64,000 nucleotides of DNA, from the NCBI RefSeq assembly GCF_001427105.1, contig NZ_LMGI01000002.1:2022450-2086449 (forward strand), written 5' to 3'. The notes under the pieces were generated by a model, which saw only the letters and a list, made by a program, of their open reading frames with translations, made no database searches and was not told the DNA's origin. Below are positions 15,735 through 23,894 of the stretch, in pieces. The stretch comes from Sphingopyxis sp. Root154. GTDB taxonomy: Bacteria > Pseudomonadota > Alphaproteobacteria > Sphingomonadales > Sphingomonadaceae. Position numbers and translations under genes: made by a program. The first letter of the stretch is position 1. Each line of letters opens with the position of its first letter.

Positions 15735-17102
15735 TTAGTCGTTGCCCTGGTTCGTCCAGAGTTTGATTTGCTGTTCGAGATAGGTCTGCGTCGCCTTAAA
15801 CGCCGCCAGCTTGGCTTCGAGCGTGCCATATTGCTTCTCGAGCCGCGCCTTATAAGCACTCTCGCGCTCCTCGATCTTCTCGAGCTGGTCGGTGAGATTT
15901 TCCTTTTTGGCGTCGAGCGTTTTCGAGACGCGATCGATCGCGCCGTTGACGCCGATCGCCTTGTCGCGGATCGCGTCGAGCGCAAAGGCGATTCCGGGAT
16001 CGCTCGTCTCGGTGTGCGTCGCATCGCGCCGCGGATTGAACAGTGCCTCGACCGCGCCCGCATCGCTGGCGAGCACCTTGTCGAGCTTGGCATTGTCGAC
16101 CGAAAGCAAGCCGTCCTTCGTCGACGAAACGCCGATGTCGGACAGCTTGTTGATGCTGCCGTGGCTCGAAAGCACCTTGTTGACCAGGTTGGAAAGTTCG
16201 CGCTCGATCTCGCGGAGCGAGGTTGTTGGGCCCGACAAGCTGGAGGCCGCGACAAGGCTTTTCTTGAGCTGGTTATAGACCGAGACAAAATCGCCGACGG
16301 TCTGCTTGATCATGTCGAGCGGGCGGCTCGCGCCGATGTCGACGCCTTGTCCGGGCGCCGCCTTTTTTAGCGTGAGCGACATACCCGGGATCACATCGTC
16401 GATGATGTTGTTCGCGCGGCTGAATGCCACGCCATCGATCGTGAATTCGGCGTTGGCTGCGGTCTGGCCCACAGTCATGCCGCTGGTGGAAAAGGCGGAG
16501 AGGCCCGGATCCGCACCGGCGTTGGCGGCCAGCGTGAAGGCGCCCGTTTCGCCCGTCGGGCCTTTCAGGATCAGCCGGTGGCCGCCTTCATCGGCGATGA
16601 TCGACGCGGTCACGCCGGCGCCGCTCGCGTTGATCGCGTTGGCCAGCCCGTCGAGGCTGTTATTGGTGGCACCGATGGTGATCGTCTTGGCGACGCCGCC
16701 GACGGTCAGCGTCATCGTACCCGCGCCGATCGCGGCGGTGCGGTCGGCGACGAGGCCCGAATAATTGGTCTGCGCGCGCGCGAGCTGGTTCACGACGACG
16801 GTCGCGGCGAAGCTGTCGGCCGACAGGCCGGCACGGCTCGTGGCGCCGAGCACGCTTTCGTCGGAAACAGTCGGCGTGCTGCGCAAGGTGCCATCGCTGA
16901 CCATCTGGCCCAGCGAATCGGCGAAGCCGTCGAGATTCGATCGCGCCTGCGCCAGCGCGCTGATCCGCGTCTGGTTCGCCTGGGTGAGCGAGTTCATGCG
17001 CGCAATTTTCGGGTCGCGCGATGCATTCGACAGGTCGGTGACGAGCTGTTTGACGTCGAGGCCCGATCCGAAGCCGAGGCTGTTGGCGATTGAACTGACC
17101 AT
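15735..17102 (-). CDS. fliD: Flagellar filament cap protein FliD
   Basis: FliD (HAP2) forms the filament cap that folds exported flagellin into place. The 455-aa product has the FliD N-terminal domain (SIANSLGFGSGLDVKQLVTDLSNASRDPKI), flagellin hook-like repeats in the middle (FTIDGVAFSRANNIIDDVIPGMSLTLKK) and a C-terminal coiled-coil region ending in ARLEKQYGTLEAKLAAFKATQTYLEQQI. Length is normal. A FliA-type promoter directly precedes it, consistent with a late gene. Confidence 0.95.
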   Translation of the reverse strand: MVSSIANSLGFGSGLDVKQLVTDLSNASRDPKIARMNSLTQANQTRISALAQARSNLDGFADSLGQMVSDGTLRSTPTVSDESVLGATSRAGLSADSFAATVVVNQLARAQTNYSGLVADRTAAIGAGTMTLTVGGVAKTITIGATNNSLDGLANAINASGAGVTASIIADEGGHRLILKGPTGETGAFTLAANAGADPGLSAFSTSGMTVGQTAANAEFTIDGVAFSRANNIIDDVIPGMSLTLKKAAPGQGVDIGASRPLDMIKQTVGDFVSVYNQLKKSLVAASSLSGPTTSLREIERELSNLVNKVLSSHGSINKLSDIGVSSTKDGLLSVDNAKLDKVLASDAGAVEALFNPRRDATHTETSDPGIAFALDAIRDKAIGVNGAIDRVSKTLDAKKENLTDQLEKIEERESAYKARLEKQYGTLEAKLAAFKATQTYLEQQIKLWTNQGND

Positions 17103-17124
17103 GGCAAAATATCCTTCGAACCCC

Positions 17125-17151
17125 TTAACGGCGGCGCGCGGACAAGTTTAA
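17125..17151 (-). promoter_or_regulatory. FliA (sigma-28) promoter for fliD-fliS
   Basis: Minus strand: TTAA, a 15-nt spacer, then GCCGTTAA. The -35 TTAA includes the flhB stop codon, so the late fliDS unit is embedded directly at the end of the early fli operon. Confidence 0.82.
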
Positions 17152-18287
17152 GCCTGACGGCGGCCTTCGGGATCGAAACGATGCGTTGGCGGCACGTCGA
17201 CCGCGGGAGGCGCCGTGCCCTCAGCGGCCGCGCGTTCGAGCTGGAACACGAACGCGAGCACCGTCGCGACCGCGACGAACAATTCCTCGGGGATCACGCG
17301 CCCTGCGCGCGCGGTGAAGTAGATCGCGCGCGTGAGCGCCGGATATTCGAGCAGGGGAACGCCCGCGCCGCGCGCAAGCTCGCGGATCGACAGCGCGACA
17401 TCGCCGCGCCCGCGCGCGACGACGACCGGCGCCGCATCGACCCCCGGACGATAACGCAGCGCAACCGAGAAATGGGTCGGGTTGGTCAGGACGACGGTCG
17501 CGTCGGACACCGCCTTGCGCGCCGACCCGCTCAATATGTCGTGCGCACGCTGGCGCTGCGCCTGCTTGAGTTCGGGGGCGCCGTCGGACTGGCGCATTTC
17601 CTCTTTCACTTCCTGCTTGCTCATCATCAGCCGTTGGTTGCGCTGGAACCATTGCACCGGCACGTCGATCAGCGCGATGACGACAAGCCCGCCGGCGAGC
17701 GTCAGCATCGCATGGCCGATTTCCTTTCCGGCCAATCCGATCGCGGCCATCAGATCGGTCGATGCCATCGTCATGATCGCGGGCAGGCTCTTCAGGACGA
17801 GCCAGTAACCGATGCTGCCGAGCAGCAGAACCTTGGCGAGCGCCTTGCCGAGCTCGGTGACACCCTGCATCCCGAACATGCGTTTGAGCCCGGCCATCGG
17901 GCTCATGCGATTGCCCTTGAAGTGCAGCGCCTTGCCGCGCCAGCCCATCGAACCGAGCATCGCCGGACCCGCGACCGCGGCGCCCAGCGCGAGCGCAAAC
18001 AGGCTTGCGAGCGGCAGCAGGATTTCGGCGCCGTTGCGCATCAGCGCCTCGGCGGGCGCAAAATCGGCGACGTCGGCGGCGGTCAATGTCAGGCCGCGGC
18101 GGAGGAGGTCGCCCGCCGACTGGACGAACCAGCCGCCCGCGGCGACCATCCACCCCGCGGCGGCGAGCATCATCAGCGCCGTCGCGAGTTCGCGCGACAT
18201 CAGCACGTCACCCTCGCGCGCCGAGTCCGACAGCTTCTTCGCGGTCGGCTGTTCGGTTTTCTGGTCCTTCTCGGTCGTGCCCGCCAT
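17148..18287 (-). CDS. flhB: Flagellar export switch protein FlhB
   Basis: FlhB controls the change from rod/hook to filament export. The 379-aa product starts with KDQKTEQPTAKKLSDSAREGDVLMSRE, has four membrane helices (about residues 35-55, 85-115, 145-170, 190-215), and carries the self-cleavage motif NPTH near residue 270 (VLTNPTHFSVALRY). The cytoplasmic tail is of normal length. It follows fliR with 3 nt between stop and start. Confidence 0.96.
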   Translation of the reverse strand: MAGTTEKDQKTEQPTAKKLSDSAREGDVLMSRELATALMMLAAAGWMVAAGGWFVQSAGDLLRRGLTLTAADVADFAPAEALMRNGAEILLPLASLFALALGAAVAGPAMLGSMGWRGKALHFKGNRMSPMAGLKRMFGMQGVTELGKALAKVLLLGSIGYWLVLKSLPAIMTMASTDLMAAIGLAGKEIGHAMLTLAGGLVVIALIDVPVQWFQRNQRLMMSKQEVKEEMRQSDGAPELKQAQRQRAHDILSGSARKAVSDATVVLTNPTHFSVALRYRPGVDAAPVVVARGRGDVALSIRELARGAGVPLLEYPALTRAIYFTARAGRVIPEELFVAVATVLAFVFQLERAAAEGTAPPAVDVPPTHRFDPEGRRQA

Positions 18288-18290
18288 CGC

Positions 18291-19070
18291 TCAGATGCCC
18301 GCGACCATACGCGCGGTGTCGAGCGCGTCGGACAGGATGCGCGCGATCGCCTCGGCCATCGCGGGCGTCGCGACGCCGAGCAGGACGATTCCGGCGAGCA
18401 AGGTTGCGGGGATACCGACCGCGAACAGGTTGAGCGCCGGCGCCGAACGGCCGATCACACCCATGATGATCTGGACGAGGATCAGCACGAAGCCGACCGG
18501 CATCGCGATGGTGAGTCCTGCCGCGAACATCAGGCTGCCGAAACGGATCAGCCCGCCGATCGCATCCCACGACGGAAACGCGTTGCCGGGAGGCAGTGCG
18601 GTGTAGCTGTCGACGATGATGTCGATCAGCACGAGATGGCCGTCGGCGGCAAGGAACAGCGCGGTCGCCATCATCGACAGGAACTGGCCGATCGCCGAAC
18701 TCGATGCGCCGCTGAGCGGATCGACCATCGATGCGAAGCCGAGGCCCATCGCGTTACTGATCGCCTCGCCCGCGATCAGCGCTGCGGCGAGGCCCATCTG
18801 GAGCACGAAGCCCATCGCGAGGCCGATTACGACCTCGCCGATGATGAGAAAAAAGCCCGGGACTGACACGATCCCTTCGGGCGGCAGCGCCATGCCCGAT
18901 GCCGCGACCGCGGGCACCCCGACCGCGAGTGCGATCACCAGCCGCAACTGCACCGGAACGCTCGACGAGCCGAACACCGGCGCGGCGATGAACGCGGCGC
19001 CGGGACGGATCATACCCAGCATCCACAGCTGGAGCATCGCCTCGATATTCGGGATGTCGGTGGGATTCAT
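18291..19070 (-). CDS. fliR: Flagellar export gate protein FliR
   Basis: FliR is part of the export gate with FliP and FliQ. The 259-aa hydrophobic product has about six membrane segments and the family features RPGAAFIAAPVFGSSSVPVQLRLVIALAVG near the N-terminus and PVGFVLILVQIIMGVIGRSAPALNLFAVGIP in the C-terminal half. Length is normal, and the order fliP-fliQ-fliR-flhB is canonical. Confidence 0.95.
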   Translation of the reverse strand: MNPTDIPNIEAMLQLWMLGMIRPGAAFIAAPVFGSSSVPVQLRLVIALAVGVPAVAASGMALPPEGIVSVPGFFLIIGEVVIGLAMGFVLQMGLAAALIAGEAISNAMGLGFASMVDPLSGASSSAIGQFLSMMATALFLAADGHLVLIDIIVDSYTALPPGNAFPSWDAIGGLIRFGSLMFAAGLTIAMPVGFVLILVQIIMGVIGRSAPALNLFAVGIPATLLAGIVLLGVATPAMAEAIARILSDALDTARMVAGI

Positions 19071-19077
19071 CCCCGGA

Positions 19078-19347
19078 TTATTTCACCAGGCTGGGGATTT
19101 GGGCGAAGATTTCGCGGGTGAAATCGGTGAGCAGCACAAGGATGCTGCCGCCGAAAATCGCGAGACAGATCGCCGCGACGATCAGCTTGGGCACAAAGGT
19201 CAGCGTCTGTTCGTTGATCGACGTCGCCGCCTGGACCATGCCGAGCAGCACGCCGATGACGAGCACCGGCAAAAGCAGCGGCGCCGACGCGAGCGCGAGG
19301 ATCCACAGCGATTGCTGCGCCACCCCGATGAAATAGTCCGCTTCCAC
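19078..19347 (-). CDS. fliQ: Flagellar export gate protein FliQ
   Basis: FliQ is a small export-gate protein. The 89-aa product has two membrane helices and the family pattern (ALLLPVLVIGVLLGMVQAATSINEQTLTFVPKL). The start is GTG. It lies 4 nt after fliP and 7 nt before fliR. Confidence 0.95.
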   Translation of the reverse strand: MEADYFIGVAQQSLWILALASAPLLLPVLVIGVLLGMVQAATSINEQTLTFVPKLIVAAICLAIFGGSILVLLTDFTREIFAQIPSLVK

Positions 19348-19351
19348 GTCG

Positions 19352-20122
19352 CTAACTCACAAAGGAGGAGGCGAGCGAGCCCATCGTCAATGCCCAGCCA
19401 TCGACGAGGACGAACAGCAAAAGCTTGAAGGGCATCGATATGATCGTCGGCGACAACATCATCATACCCAAGGACATCAGCGCCGAGGCGACGATCAGGT
19501 CGATGACGAGGAAGGGCAGGAAGATCAGGAAGCCGATCTGGAACGCCGTCTTCAGCTCGCTGGTGACGAACGCCGGCAGCAGGATCGAGAAAGGCACGTC
19601 CTTCGGGCTCGCATAGGTCGGCGCCTTGGCGATCTTCGCGAACATCATCAGGTCGGTCTTGCGCGTCTGCTTCATCATGAAGCCGTGGAGCGCGGTGCCC
19701 GAGCGCGATACCGCTTCGCCGATTTCGATCTGTTCCTGGCCATAAGGTTCGATCGCAACGCGGTTCACTTCGCTGATCACCGGCGCCATCACGAACAGCG
19801 AGAGGAACAGGCTCAGGCCGACCAGCACCTGGTTCGGCGGCGTCTGTTGCAATCCCAGCGCATGGCGCAGGATCGACAGCACGATGATGATGCGCGTGAA
19901 GCTGGTCATCATCAGGAGCAGCGACGGCAGCACCGTCAGCAGGCTCATCAGGACGAGGATCTGGAGCGACAGGCTCAAAGGGCGGCCATCGCCGCCGATT
20001 TCGCCGACCGCGCGGCTCAGTCCGTCGGCGGCCTGCGCATAGGCGGCAGGCGCGGCGCAGAGCAGCGCGGCGCCGCCGGCAAGCGCCGCGGCGCGCAGCC
20101 AGAAGCGGCGATCAGTCCGCAT
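19352..20122 (-). CDS. fliP: Flagellar export gate protein FliP
   Basis: FliP nucleates the export gate. The 256-aa product has a cleavable signal peptide (RFWLRAAALAGGAALLCAAPAAYAQA), unusual among gate proteins but normal for FliP, and four membrane helices. Key blocks are SFTRIIIVLSILRHALGLQQTPPNQVLVGLSLFL, FMMKQTRKTDLMMFAKIA and LMSLGMMMLSPTIISMPFKLLLFVLVDGW. It overlaps fliO by 11 nt. Confidence 0.97.
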   Translation of the reverse strand: MRTDRRFWLRAAALAGGAALLCAAPAAYAQAADGLSRAVGEIGGDGRPLSLSLQILVLMSLLTVLPSLLLMMTSFTRIIIVLSILRHALGLQQTPPNQVLVGLSLFLSLFVMAPVISEVNRVAIEPYGQEQIEIGEAVSRSGTALHGFMMKQTRKTDLMMFAKIAKAPTYASPKDVPFSILLPAFVTSELKTAFQIGFLIFLPFLVIDLIVASALMSLGMMMLSPTIISMPFKLLLFVLVDGWALTMGSLASSFVS

Positions 20123-20390
20123 GGAAATCGCCCTGGCTGTCGTCGGCGATCCGCGTGATGCCGTTGCGCGACACCGCGATCAGCACGCGCTGCCCGGCAA
20201 ATTCGACGACTGCGAGTTTCGATCCGGGACCGAGCGGCAGCACATCGATCATCTCGACGGCGCGCGTCTTGGTGCCGCCGCCAACGAGCGGCACGCCCAT
20301 CTGGACGCGTTTCCACAGCCACAGGCTGCCCCACGCCATGCCGCCGACGAGCGGCAGCAGGATGAGCAGGCGAAGGATATATTCGAACAT
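20112..20390 (-). CDS. fliO: Flagellar biosynthesis protein FliO
   Basis: FliO assists assembly of the FliP ring. The 92-aa product has one N-terminal membrane helix (LLILLPLVGGMAWGSLWLW) and a small cytoplasmic domain (IDVLPLGPGSKLAVVEFAGQRVLIAVSRNGITRI), the FliO layout. Sequence conservation in this family is low, so position between fliN and fliP is part of the evidence. Its ATG shares a base with the fliN stop. Confidence 0.85.
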   Translation of the reverse strand: MFEYILRLLILLPLVGGMAWGSLWLWKRVQMGVPLVGGGTKTRAVEMIDVLPLGPGSKLAVVEFAGQRVLIAVSRNGITRIADDSQGDFHAD

Positions 20391-20722
20391 CAGGCTCTCC
20401 GTTCGAAACCTTCGAGCCCGCGCGCCGGGGCGACGACTTCGGCGACCTGAATGCCATAGCGGCCGTCGATGCTGACGATCTCGCCCTTCGCGATGAGGGT
20501 GCCGTTTGCATAGATGTCGAGCAGGTCGGTCGCGGCGCGGTCGAGTTCGATCACGCTGCCCTCGTCGATCGCGAGCAGTTCGGAGAGCGTCATCGAGGTC
20601 GACCCGACCTCGACCGACACGCGCAGCGAGACGCCCGCGAGCAGGTCGAAATTGGGTGCGGTGGCGATGCTCTTGTCGCGCCGGTCGGCGCGCGCCTTCG
20701 GGGCGTCGCTGATATCAGTCAT
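20390..20722 (-). CDS. fliN: Flagellar switch protein FliN
   Basis: FliN is a C-ring subunit of the switch complex. The 110-aa product consists of a short variable N-terminus and a complete SpoA/SurE-like C-terminal domain (GVSLRVSVEVGSTSMTLSELLAIDEGSVIELDRAATDLLDIYANGTLIAKGEIVSIDGRYGIQV). Length is typical of the short FliN type. It overlaps fliM by 8 nt. Confidence 0.95.
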   Translation of the reverse strand: MTDISDAPKARADRRDKSIATAPNFDLLAGVSLRVSVEVGSTSMTLSELLAIDEGSVIELDRAATDLLDIYANGTLIAKGEIVSIDGRYGIQVAEVVAPARGLEGFERRA

Positions 20723-21665
20723 TGTCCGGTCCTTTTTCGATATGTTCGATCATGATCGCGGCGTTGCCATTGGCTTCGCCGATGCTGCCGAGCGCGAAGC
20801 TGCGTCCGGCGACGGTCACCGGCACATGGCGCGGCATGGTGAGCGGGATGATGTCGCCGACTTCGAGCGCGAGCAACTTGACGAGGCTGATCTCGGGGCG
20901 CGCGAGCACCGAGCGAACGGGCATGCGCACGTCGCGCAGCGCCTTGTCGAGCGCGCCCGACCAGGCCGGGTCGGCGCCGCCATTGCCCGGCATGTCGGGG
21001 AGCAGCTCGTCGCCCGCGATCCCGCGCAGCGCGGCGACCGGATAGGCGCACATGATCGTCCGCCCCTCGAACGGAGCGCCGCGCAGCGTGAAGCGCTGGA
21101 CGAACAATTCATCGTCGGCGCGCACCGCGGCGAGCTTGGCGGGGTCGGCGGTGACGCAATCGAGTTCGGGTTCGATCGCAAGCTTGCCGCGCCAGGCGGC
21201 GGCAAGCTGCATGCCGATGTCGCGGCCGAGGCGCGCGGCGAAACGATCCTCGGCGTCGGTCAATTCCTCGCGCTCGGCGGCGAGCTGGCCGCGGCCGCCA
21301 TAGAAGATGTCGACGAGCTGGAGCAGCAGCGAGCGCGAACCCGCGAGCAGCACCGGACCCTTGAGCGGCGGCGCATGGTAACGCCAGAAGATCGCCGGGG
21401 CGGCCGATGCGCTCCACTCGGCAAAACTGATCTGCTCGGCGCCCGACCGTTCGATCTGGATCGCCGGCGCGCCGAGCGCGCGGACGAGGTCGCGCAGGCT
21501 GCGCGCAAACTGGTTCGCCACGCCCTCGAGCGCGGGAAAGGCATAGCCGTCCGCTGCCCTGCGCAGCAGCAGGGACTCCTTCGTCTCCGCGGGCGCGGCC
21601 GCAGCTGCGGGTGCAGGTGCGGCCGGTGCCTTCACGGCTTTGACGGTTTTCGTGCTGGTGGTCAC
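20715..21665 (-). CDS. fliM: Flagellar switch protein FliM
   Basis: FliM is the C-ring subunit that receives CheY-P. The 316-aa product begins with an Ala/Pro/Lys-rich leader instead of an obvious CheY-binding LSQxEIDALL motif, has the central CheC-like domain (FSRNLRDLVRALG-like block; VDIFYGGRGQL) and ends with a SpoA domain (VLARPEISLVKLLALEVGDIIPLTMPRHVPVTVAGRSFALGSIGEANGNAAI). The start is GTG, overlapping the fliL stop (GTGA). The apparent lack of the N-terminal CheY-binding peptide is worth noting. Confidence 0.9.
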   Translation of the reverse strand: MTTSTKTVKAVKAPAAPAPAAAAAPAETKESLLLRRAADGYAFPALEGVANQFARSLRDLVRALGAPAIQIERSGAEQISFAEWSASAAPAIFWRYHAPPLKGPVLLAGSRSLLLQLVDIFYGGRGQLAAEREELTDAEDRFAARLGRDIGMQLAAAWRGKLAIEPELDCVTADPAKLAAVRADDELFVQRFTLRGAPFEGRTIMCAYPVAALRGIAGDELLPDMPGNGGADPAWSGALDKALRDVRMPVRSVLARPEISLVKLLALEVGDIIPLTMPRHVPVTVAGRSFALGSIGEANGNAAIMIEHIEKGPDND

Positions 21666-22267
21666 TGAATCACCAGGCTCGTGAAATAAACATTGTCGAT
21701 GCCCCCGAAACCTTCCTTGTCGCGCAGCACATCATTGATCGCGGCCGTCAACTGACGTTGCAGCCGCTGTTTCCCCTGCGATGTGGAGAGCAATGCCGGA
21801 TCCTGTTCGGCGAGCACCATAAGCACGACCGAACGGATCGGAACAGCCTGCCGTTTGATATTATTGATAACCTTGCCGTCGTAGAAGGTCGAAAGGCTGA
21901 TACCGACTTGCAGGAACCCCGATCCGTCGGCGAGGTTCGTCGTGAAGCTGTCGGCGATCGGATAATAGGTGATCTCATATTTCTTGGGATCGACCTTGAA
22001 CTTGTCGTTCGGGACCGACACCGTGCCGACCTTTGGCGGAGCTTCCTTGTCTTCGCCTTCGGCGGCGGGTTCGGGCTCGCCTTCGCTGCGTTCGACCAGC
22101 TTGGGGAAATGATCCTCGGGCTTCGCCTCGTGCGCCTGCAGCGCGCCGAAATAGATGCCCGCACCCGCGCCCGCGCCGATCAGTGCGATCGCGGCGACGC
22201 CGATAAACAGCAGCTTCTTGAACGAGCCCTTCTTCTTGGGGACGCCTTCGATATTATCCTTGGCCAT
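21662..22267 (-). CDS. fliL: Flagellar basal body-associated protein FliL
   Basis: FliL is a single-pass membrane protein next to the stators that supports torque. The 201-aa product has a basic N-terminus, one helix (LLFIGVAAIALIGAGAGAGIYF), an acidic linker rich in E/P and a periplasmic domain ending in GFGGIDNVYFTSLVIQ, the usual FliL end. Length is slightly above average because of the linker. It precedes fliM as in most bacteria. Confidence 0.93.
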   Translation of the reverse strand: MAKDNIEGVPKKKGSFKKLLFIGVAAIALIGAGAGAGIYFGALQAHEAKPEDHFPKLVERSEGEPEPAAEGEDKEAPPKVGTVSVPNDKFKVDPKKYEITYYPIADSFTTNLADGSGFLQVGISLSTFYDGKVINNIKRQAVPIRSVVLMVLAEQDPALLSTSQGKQRLQRQLTAAINDVLRDKEGFGGIDNVYFTSLVIQ

Positions 22268-22284
22268 GATGGGACCCTTTCTGA

Positions 22285-23451
22285 TCAGGCGAAGCGGCCG
22301 CGGCGATCGGCGGCGCGGTCTTCGTCACGCGGCTCGGCGCGTTCGGTGGCGGTTTCGATAAGATGCGCGGGGTCGGTCGCGGCGGCGCGGCCGTGACCCT
22401 GGCCCTGGCTTTGCGGCTGGCGTCCGGTCTCGCCCGGCGTGCAGGTCACTTCGGCGCCGGCGACGCGCACGCCTTGCTGGCGCAATTCTTCGACAAGGCG
22501 GCCCTGCGCGGCGGTGACGATCGTCGCGGTCGCTTCGTGACGCGTGTCCATCTTCAGCGACACGCCTTCGTCGCCCATCTGCATCGCGACATCGAGGCGG
22601 CCGAGATGCTTGGGCATCAGGCGAAAGCTGATGTCGCCGCTTTCGGATTTGGTCGCGGCGATGTCGCGCGCGAGCTGGTCGATCCACGCGCCGTCGCTGT
22701 CGGTGTCGAGCACGCGTTCGGCGATTACCGCGGGCGCGGCCGCTTCGATGAGCGTCGCGGCACCCTGCGTCGCGGGCTGCGCGAAGAGGATCGTCATCGA
22801 TGGCGCCACCTCGACGGGCTTGGCGACGGAGGCCTCGGCGCCGGCGAGGATCGGCATCGCGGCGTCGCGTGTGCGCGCGGTAACGGGAAGGGTGGGGGCG
22901 CTGGTGTCGGCCGGAGCCGCCGCGGCTTCTGCCGGCTTCGCGGGCTTTGCGGCGGGGCTTGCGGCTGCAGGTATTGCGGCCGCCACGATCGCGGCCCAAT
23001 TCGTGGCCGGCGCAGCCGCCATGGTCTCACCGGTCTCCGCCGCGTCCGACGATGCGACATCCGCTTCGGGCGTGGTCGCAACCGGCTTGCCCGAGGCGGG
23101 CGCGGCGCCGGGGATGCCGCCGTTCAGCGCGATCAGCAGGTTCGCGGCGAGCGCGGCGGGATCGGCTTTGGCCGGCTCGGCCTTCACCACGGGGGTTTCG
23201 GCGGTGACGTCCGTTTCGACCGTGGCCTCGATCTGCGGGGCGGCGGCGGTGCCAACCAGCGCCGGATCGATCTTGATCGTCGCCGCGGCGGCATTCGCGA
23301 TCGGAGCGACGGTGACCGGTGCGGCGGCGAGCAGCTGGTCAAAACCGCCTTCGCCGCCACCCTCGGGAAGCTGCCCGATATTGGCGAGGAATGTCGCGAA
23401 GCCCGCGGGCATCGTGCCCTGGATGGTGGGGAGAGAGGGCGCGCTCATCAT
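22285..23451 (-). CDS. fliK: Flagellar hook-length control protein FliK
   Basis: FliK measures hook length and triggers the FlhB switch. The 388-aa product is low-complexity (Ala/Pro/Val-rich) over its first ~250 residues and has a conserved C-terminal domain (ESGDISFRLMPKHLGRLDVAMQMGDEGVSLKMDTRHEATATIVTAAQGRLVEELRQQGVRV). The layout is standard for FliK. The high Ala content makes the other frames look open, but codon pattern and neighbours support this frame. It overlaps fliJ by 4 nt. Confidence 0.88.
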   Translation of the reverse strand: MMSAPSLPTIQGTMPAGFATFLANIGQLPEGGGEGGFDQLLAAAPVTVAPIANAAAATIKIDPALVGTAAAPQIEATVETDVTAETPVVKAEPAKADPAALAANLLIALNGGIPGAAPASGKPVATTPEADVASSDAAETGETMAAAPATNWAAIVAAAIPAAASPAAKPAKPAEAAAAPADTSAPTLPVTARTRDAAMPILAGAEASVAKPVEVAPSMTILFAQPATQGAATLIEAAAPAVIAERVLDTDSDGAWIDQLARDIAATKSESGDISFRLMPKHLGRLDVAMQMGDEGVSLKMDTRHEATATIVTAAQGRLVEELRQQGVRVAGAEVTCTPGETGRQPQSQGQGHGRAAATDPAHLIETATERAEPRDEDRAADRRGRFA

Positions 23452-23894
23452 GACGCGCCGCCTTCGATCAGGCGCAGGCGCATGCCCGTGCGCGGGCGGT
23501 GCGGGCGATTGGCGTCGTCGCGGCGTTCCTGTTCGACCTGCGCCGCCTTGCGGCTGCGTTCGTACAGGCGGACCGCCGATTCTTCCTTGACCATCGCGCT
23601 CTGCGCCAGCGCTCCGGCCTGATCACGGCGCTCGCTGGCATTGCTCAGCGGCGCGGTCAGGCTTTCCTGCGCGATGTCGAGCCGCATCGCGAGTTCGCCG
23701 ATCGTGTTGAGCGCGCGGCCGGCGACCGCGCCCTTCGCCATCGCGAGGTCGACACGCAGCGTTTCGAGCCGCTTCGCGAGTTCGACGAGGTTCGCCAGTT
23801 CGCCATTGGCGCGCGCCAGATTGGCCTCCGCCAGCTGATGTTCGACGGAGCGCACGCGGATGATACGTTTGCGGCGTGCGGTACGGGCGTTCAT
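23448..23894 (-). CDS. fliJ: Flagellar export protein FliJ-like
   Basis: FliJ is the coiled-coil stalk of the export ATPase. The 148-aa product is basic at the N-terminus and almost entirely helical with heptad-like patterns (EHQLAEANLARANGELANLVELAKRLETLRVDLAMAKG; AQSAMVKEESAVRLYERSRKAAQVEQERRD). Sequence identity in the family is poor. The call rests on the coiled-coil character, size and position between fliI and fliK, with 4-nt overlaps on both sides. Confidence 0.8.
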   Translation of the reverse strand: MNARTARRKRIIRVRSVEHQLAEANLARANGELANLVELAKRLETLRVDLAMAKGAVAGRALNTIGELAMRLDIAQESLTAPLSNASERRDQAGALAQSAMVKEESAVRLYERSRKAAQVEQERRDDANRPHRPRTGMRLRLIEGGAS

